NCBI RefSeq assembly: GCF_932526225.1
Contig: NC_064047.1
Location: forward strand, 14,223,621 to 14,287,620
Reading direction: 5' to 3'
Source: Nematostella vectensis
Taxonomy: Eukaryota > Cnidaria > Anthozoa > Actiniaria > Edwardsiidae
DNA length: 64,000 bases
Shown here: positions 61,401-64,000 of the stretch, piece by piece
Position numbering within the stretch: position 1 is the stretch's first letter
How the letters are laid out: every line of letters starts with the position of its first letter
Notes under the pieces: model-generated
The model's input: the letters and a program-made list of their open reading frames with translations, nothing else
Told to the model about the DNA's origin: nothing
Database searches by the model: none
Position numbers and translations under genes: made by a program

Positions 61401-63049
61401 AGGGATAGATAAAAAAACCAGATGCTAAGAATCCCTCGTGGCCATGGCAGCAGCAAAATGATTCCAAATCACGCAAGGTGCTGACCAATCGAAAGCATCA
61501 AATGGAACTCTGTTAGTTTGAATGGTGGGAGCCAGAAATATATAAGAGTTTGCAGAATATTGACAATTTCAGTAAAACTTAGTATTGAACAGCCTTTTTT
61601 CTCAGGTTTACAGAATTTTGTGCAAAAATAATTCAAGACTGGTGGAGACAGCTTCAGTTACACCCCATTCCAACCTACCCGGCCCCTCCCCCTCCAACAA
61701 CCAGGGGGGAGATGACGACCGCCACACCCGCAACACAACAGCCAACACCTTATGAATCATCACCTACACCAGAGGTGGCATCCACTGGTCGTGCCACGAC
61801 TGTTTCACGGGACAGCAGAGCTTTTGATCGACATGAGGCTGCCAGGGTTATTCAGAGGACATGGAGAAAACATATTGTGAGTAAGAGGGAATGTACCTAC
61901 ACAAAGCCCTGAAGGGGCGGGCCATTACAACCCTACCCCGCACCCCTCCAAAGATATTTACCCAATTTTCTAATAGTGTGTCCCTAAGGAAATGCGTACA
62001 GTACAGAACATATGTAATTAGCCCCTTAAATGTTATTACTGACATTTAAGTGTATAGAGCTCATTTGATTGCATGCTTGTAACTTTAATTCTACTTACCT
62101 GTAAGAAAGTTGATGTTATTGGTCGTGGCTTATGTAATGACGGTCAACATTACAGAACAGGAATCACTTACACCTTGTTAGTCCTTGCTAGCCTTGTGTT
62201 ACCAAATTGTAAAATCGCCTGAAACAAGTGGGCTTTAGATAGTAGTACAAATTAGTCATGCTTAAAAGAGATAAGTAGGCTTTGAGCAAAGCATAGTCTA
62301 GCACAGCTGTGTTTTTCTCAGTTGACCACAAGATAACTGAAATACTAATTTGTTAGGCAGAAGTTTTCCTTTTGAGGGACTAAAAGGTCTTTCCATGACA
62401 TGTGGAGGCATAGGACTAGGACGGAAGAGTCAGTATATTCACATACAATAAATATGAGTCGCAGAAAGATATCTTAAAGTAGAAAGAGAACATTTGGAGT
62501 TGTTTGATCTGCAATTTTTGATGTGGTCTGCTGTATTGCTTTAATATTCAGTTCAATCATTATTGTTTTCTCTTTTACAGGACATCCAAGTGTACAGATA
62601 TTATAGAGATTTGATCAGCTTCAGGAACAGAGGGGACCCTTCTCTTATGCTGAGGTGTATTAACCCCCGAGAGGTGAGAAACATTTCTCATAACCTTACG
62701 AATAATGTGTGATCCCAAAAATGATCCATCCTTCCTCCTCCCCCCTCCTGGAGACTCGGTAGGACCTTTCATGCGCATGTGCAAATCACAGTTGAATGTA
62801 AAATTCAGTCAGAGGAGAAGAAGAAGAAAAATTAAACTTTCCATTTAAATTTTTCTCGACGTAAAAAGCCCTGTGGGGATAGAAGCTTTCTTCACCGCCC
62901 TTTTTGCTGATCTCCGATACCGTCATCTGTTTCCCCATTGAAGGAAGTTGTTTTGATCGCGTTTTCATTCTTCAGTATTTATATTCTATTAACAGGCCGC
63001 GCTGCTGGAGGCTGGGGCAGGAGTTCATATCAAGTTCCGTCTGGCTGGG
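58465..63049 (+). CDS. C11orf65/MFI-like IQ-motif protein, first seven coding exons (continues past window)
   Basis: Exons 58465-58534, 58751-58803, 59570-59658, 61046-61273, 61606-61876, 62581-62673 and 62996-63049, with consistent GT-AG junctions and phases. Seen: an N-terminal helix MAFQLTKLSQQEARKILESA; an IQ motif in exon 3 (AAAIEVQRVWRGYYAR); a Pro/Thr-rich linker; a second IQ motif in exon 5 (HEAARVIQRTWRKHI); then VYRYYRDLISFRNRGDPSLM, CINPREAALLEAGAGVHIKF and RLAG, the conserved core of the vertebrate C11orf65 (MFI, mitochondrial fission regulator) family. IQ motifs bind calmodulin. The family domain should continue in exons beyond 63,049, probably outside the window. The first exons extend the N terminus relative to the human protein as I recall it. 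Confidence 0.8.
59695..60650 (+). repeat. About 32-bp minisatellite with inverted CCAAT motifs, about 30 copies
   Basis: Unit TGATTGGCTTATTGGTTGTC followed by ATACACTCTCTC or ATACACTGTTTC, starting about 37 bases after the exon 3 donor of the C11orf65-like gene. On the minus strand each unit holds two CCAAT motifs, one in the strong NF-Y context AGCCAATCAG. Confidence 0.93.
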
Positions 63050-63466
63050 GTATGGATGTAACATCACTTTTGTAACCACCCAAATATATTAAGAGAATTA
63101 AGAATTGTTCCCTTAGTATAAAAATATTTTTCCTTTATTCGTTATCCTTTCTGTCGCCCTTGTCATCGCACGCTCAGTTCTGCGCATAATTGCACGCTAA
63201 TTTTTACTTGAAAATTGCATCATCAAGGCCCACGACAAACTTTTAGGCGATTTCGTATGCTCATCGAGCGAATTTCAATCAGGTGTCACTACTCGATGTC
63301 TAAACGTCTGATTCACCCAATATTGGCCATGAAATTCGCCGGCGATTGAATTCGTTCATACAAGCGTACAAAGTCGCCTAGTTCAGCACAGGATACCCAA
63401 GCTAAATGGCCTTAATGGCATTCAAAACACCAATAGTTGAAGTGGTGCACCGTTCACTACTTGTAC
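63050..63466. other. Intron sequence of the C11orf65-like gene
   Basis: Follows the exon ending at 63,049 (donor GTATGG). No exon, RNA or repeat recognised before the 22-bp array. Confidence 0.45.
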
Positions 63467-64000
63467 CACTGGATAATTCTGCTCGTACCACTGGATAATT
63501 CTGCTCGTACCACTGGATAATTCTGCTCGTCCCACTGGATAATTCTGCTCGTACCACTGGATAATTCTGCTCGTACCACTGGATAATTCTGCTCGTACCA
63601 CTGGATAATTCTGCTCGTCCCACTGGATAATTCTGCTCGTCCCACTGGATAATTCTGCTTGTCCCACTGGATAATTCTGCTCGTACCACTGGATAATTCT
63701 GCTCGTACCACTGGATAATTCTTCTCGTCCCACTGGATAATTCTGCTCGTACCACTGGATAATTCTGCTCGTCCCACTGGATAATTCTGCTCGTACCACT
63801 GGATAATTCTGCTCGTCCCACTGGATAATTCTGCTCGTACCACTGGATAATTCTGCTCGTCCCACTGGATAATTCTGCTCGTACCACTGGATAATTCTGC
63901 TCGTCCCACTGGATAATTCTGCTCGTACCACTGGATAATTCTGCTCGTACCACTGGATAATTCTGCTCGTACCACTGGATAATTCTGCTCGTACCACTGG
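63467..64000. repeat. 22-bp minisatellite, at least 24 copies, running off the window
   Basis: Unit CCACTGGATAATTCTGCTCG followed by TA or TC. The two variants are interspersed. All three minus frames are open for over 170 codons (repeating EQNYPV and RAELSSGTS-type peptides) because the unit has no minus-strand stop; no gene is inferred. Confidence 0.95.

Noticed and set aside
63402-63997. Three minus-strand ORFs of 172-191 codons at the window end
   Set aside because: Frame copies of a 22-bp repeat; the peptides are the same motif in shifted registers.

Overview
The window is animal nuclear DNA, most likely from a cnidarian (an anthozoan such as a sea anemone or coral fits best). The grounds are spliced ARMC2, SORD and C11orf65-type genes with GT-AG introns, a somatomedin-B/methuselah-like 7TM receptor, a Polinton/Maverick, tRNA-like SINEs and many small inverted-repeat transposons. 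The species cannot be fixed from sequence alone.

Layout. 1-10,450 is the right-hand part of a Polinton/Maverick (adintovirus-like) element. A morphogenesis block reads rightwards: double-jelly-roll capsid protein, adenain-type protease, packaging ATPase, a Ser/Pro/Gly/Arg-rich protein, three tiny arginine-rich proteins, a core-type protein and a small conserved protein. An accessory block follows: a leftward membrane glycoprotein, a rightward membrane-anchored RING protein, two small ORFs and a leftward orphan gene. No polymerase or integrase gene is present, so these and the left terminus should lie before base 1. The element ends inside the endonuclease region of a decayed LINE (10,451-11,235). 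12,805-15,908 is a class-B-like receptor gene with two frame breaks, followed directly by about 100 copies of a 52-bp repeat. 21.2-25.6 kb is repeat-rich debris. 25,853-31,342 (minus) is a complete seven-exon sorbitol dehydrogenase gene. 32,604-34,862 (minus) is an intronless ANAPC4 gene, head-to-head with ARMC2 (35,407-56,578, plus, 17 exons). 58,465 to beyond the window end is a C11orf65/MFI-like IQ-motif gene with seven exons visible.

The most striking pattern is the minisatellites. The window holds at least 13 tandem arrays, and six have a repeat unit that includes a functional gene edge: the receptor stop codon (52 bp), the SORD stop codon (20 bp), the SORD exon 5 splice donor (29 bp), the SORD exon 3 splice acceptor (37 bp), the ARMC2 exon 12 donor (60 bp) and the ARMC2 exon 15 donor (56 bp). 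In each case the real exon or coding end is the first repeat unit. This suggests that tandem amplification here starts at, or is retained next to, exon and coding ends, so that introns carry tens of copies of their own splice site. Other structure includes nested inverted-repeat transposons in ARMC2 intron 2, a 906-bp long-TIR element in intron 8, a near-perfect 31-bp hairpin in intron 14 and a GC-AG intron 8.
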